Source: Actinomadura sp. CNU-125
GTDB taxonomy: Bacteria > Actinomycetota > Actinomycetes > Streptosporangiales > Streptosporangiaceae
Length of the DNA: 44,450 bases
Reading direction: 5' to 3'
Assembly (NCBI RefSeq): GCF_001942465.1
Contig: NZ_MKJY01000499.1
Span: forward strand, 1 to 44,450
Shown here: piece by piece, positions 43,111 to 44,450 of the stretch
Layout of the letters: each line of letters opens with the position of its first letter
Position numbering within the stretch: position 1 is the stretch's first letter
Notes under the pieces: generated by a model
What the model saw: only the letters and a program-made list of their open reading frames with translations
Database searches by the model: none
Told to the model about the DNA's origin: nothing
Made by a program: the position numbers and the translations under genes

Positions 43111-44450
43111 GTGGGGAAGACGCGCTGGATCGCGCTCGTGGCGGCCACCGCGCTGCCGCTGGCACTCGCCGTCCCGAGCGCGCGCGCGGGCTCGGACGTC
43201 CGCCTGCACACCGAGGTCACCGCCCGCGGCGGCGAGATCTACGGCGACCAGCACGCGATGACGTACACGGTGCGCGTCCACGCCACCGGCGGCACCGCGA
43301 CGGGCACCGCCCTCCGGCTCACCGCCGACCGCCCCGCGTTCTGGTCCCCCCTCGACTGGAAGTGCGCCACCGCCGGCCTGCAGGAACTCCGCTGCGACCT
43401 GGGCGACGTCGGCGAACGGCCCCGGACCCGGAGCGCGAGCCTGCAGATCCCCGTCGCGTCCGCCCGGGACCGCCTCACCGTCGAGGTCGTCGCCACCGCG
43501 GAGAACACCCCACCCGAAACCACCCGAGCCGTCATCGACCCGACGGGCCGCTGCACCGCCGCGCCCCCGTCCGGCCGGACGCCCGCCCCCGGCCCCACCG
43601 GCACCTCGGCATCGGCCCCGTGCCCCAAGGGGCCGCCGCCGTGGTGCGACGAAGCCTCACCCTCGCCCCGACCCGAAGCCCCAGGCCCCGGGGCGCCGAG
43701 CGGCTCCGGAGCGTCGAGCAACGTCGGCTCGGAAGCGTCGGACGGCGCCGATGCACCGGGACCCGGGTCGACGAGCGGCTCTAAGACGTCCGGCGGGGGC
43801 GATGGGCACGACGGCGCTGGGGGCGACACGCCGGGTTCCGGAGCTTCGAGTGGTTCTGAGGCGTCCGGCGCGGGTGGCGAGCATGACGGCGCGGCCAGCC
43901 CGAGTGGCGGAGGCTCGGACGGCGTCGGCGCTCCGGGACCCGAGGCGTCCGGCGCGGGAGGTTCGGGTGACGAGTCGCCCGCTGGTGCCGGGACGACGGA
44001 CGGCGCCGGAGGCCCGGAGAGCGAGTGCGACCCCGGCGACGGCCACGACGGCGGGGCCTCGGGCGGTGCCGGTGAAGGCGGAACGCCGACCGGCGATTCG
44101 TCCGGGCACGGCGGGACGAATGGTGGTTCGTCCGGCGCGGGCGGGGAGGGGGCGCCGTCCGGGAACGGGGAGGCGACGCCGAGCGGTGGTTCCACTGGAA
44201 ATGGTGGGGCGAACAGCGGCAGTGGCCCGTCCGGCGGCGGCTCGGGGTCGAGCCCGACGCCGGGCGGCGGCTCGTCCGGACATAGCGGGACGAATGGCGG
44301 TTCCCCTGGTGGGGGTGGCAATGGGACGCCGTCCGGGGGGGCGTCCGGTGGTGGGGAGGCGACGCCGGGCGGTGGTCCCACTGGGCATGGTGGGGCGAGT
44401 GGTGGCAGTGGCCCGTCCGGTGGTGGCCCGTCCGGTGGTGGTGGGACGAC
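43111..44450 (+). CDS. Secreted protein with long Gly/Ser/Pro-rich repeat region (3' end missing)
   Basis: GTG start behind AAGGGGG; the frame is open to the last base. A signal peptide (ALVAATALPLALAVPSARA) ends near residue 28. Residues ~29-150 form a beta-rich domain (SDVRLHTEVTARGGEIYGDQ, ALRLTADRPAFWSPLDWKCA, LRCDLGDVGERPRTRSASLQ) like the DUF11 type of extracellular repeats. From ~160 on, more than 280 residues are low-complexity Gly/Ser/Pro/Asp/Glu with repeats such as SGGGS, APGPG and SGHGGTNGGS. It probably is a cell-wall or surface protein; any sorting motif lies beyond the window. Confidence 0.75.
   Translation, partial: MGKTRWIALVAATALPLALAVPSARAGSDVRLHTEVTARGGEIYGDQHAMTYTVRVHATGGTATGTALRLTADRPAFWSPLDWKCATAGLQELRCDLGDVGERPRTRSASLQIPVASARDRLTVEVVATAENTPPETTRAVIDPTGRCTAAPPSGRTPAPGPTGTSASAPCPKGPPPWCDEASPSPRPEAPGPGAPSGSGASSNVGSEASDGADAPGPGSTSGSKTSGGGDGHDGAGGDTPGSGASSGSEASGAGGEHDGAASPSGGGSDGVGAPGPEASGAGGSGDESPAGAGTTDGAGGPESECDPGDGHDGGASGGAGEGGTPTGDSSGHGGTNGGSSGAGGEGAPSGNGEATPSGGSTGNGGANSGSGPSGGGSGSSPTPGGGSSGHSGTNGGSPGGGGNGTPSGGASGGGEATPGGGPTGHGGASGGSGPSGGGPSGGGGT

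Overview
The window is high-GC DNA with frequent GTG starts, purine-rich ribosome binding sites, 1-8 nt start/stop overlaps and actinobacterial regulator families. It looks like chromosome from a filamentous actinomycete; a relative of Actinomadura/Thermomonosporaceae is my guess from the protein flavour, not something the sequence proves. I saw no rRNA, tRNA, CRISPR array, transposase or integrase.

Layout. 1-4.5 kb: the end of an RDD membrane protein, two unknown proteins, an ABC ATPase, a TauE/SafE permease and a small unknown gene. 4.5-7.15 kb: a large membrane-anchored protein with a periplasmic-binding-protein-like ectodomain and AT-richer coding sequence. 7.3-14 kb: a redox block with a membrane Rieske protein, a FAD/NAD oxidoreductase behind two perfect palindromic operators, a MarR regulator, a molybdopterin oxidoreductase and a catalase. 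14-17.7 kb: CapA-like lipoprotein, a MerR stub, PadR plus an NTF2-like protein, and two membrane proteins.

17.87-32.3 kb is the core of the window: a [NiFe]-hydrogenase locus of the actinobacterial, high-affinity (group 1h-like) type. A forward, translationally coupled operon carries an unknown 463-aa protein, maturation endopeptidase, HypA, a hemerythrin-like HHE protein, small and large subunits, a NifU-like protein, a DUF5947-like zinc-ribbon protein, a 69-aa basic protein, a 35-aa single-helix membrane peptide, HypC, HypD and HypE. A convergent operon carries PadR, a SIS-domain protein, an unusual HypC-like protein with a Cys-rich N-terminus, a second (broken) SIS protein and HypF. The small subunit has a C-x-x-D motif in place of C-x-x-C, and neither subunit has a Tat signal or membrane anchor. 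HypB is not in the window. Together the genes would make the Fe(CN)2CO ligand set (HypC/D/E/F), insert Ni (HypA, protease) and make a soluble H2-oxidising dimer whose electron acceptor and possible membrane tether are not obvious; the tiny membrane peptide is the best candidate tether.

32.4-44.45 kb: an unknown protein, a monooxygenase/MerR pair, chorismate mutase, an SDR lacking its catalytic Tyr with a divergent HxlR, TetR, a LURP-one-like protein, a diiron ferritin-like oxidase behind a perfect 12-bp inverted repeat, a small secreted protein, an RlpA-like cell-wall protein with a long leader, a hydrolase, a DUF1232 protein, a YezG-like protein, IclR, and a secreted Gly/Ser/Pro-rich protein that runs off the end.

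Caveat: at least nine genes or places show apparent frameshifts, nearly all explained by loss of single G/C bases (near 4290, 6620, 26096, 28440, 30501, 30616, 30880, 31950, 35917 and 39985). This pattern fits sequence error better than gene decay, so I treat most of these genes as probably intact in the organism.
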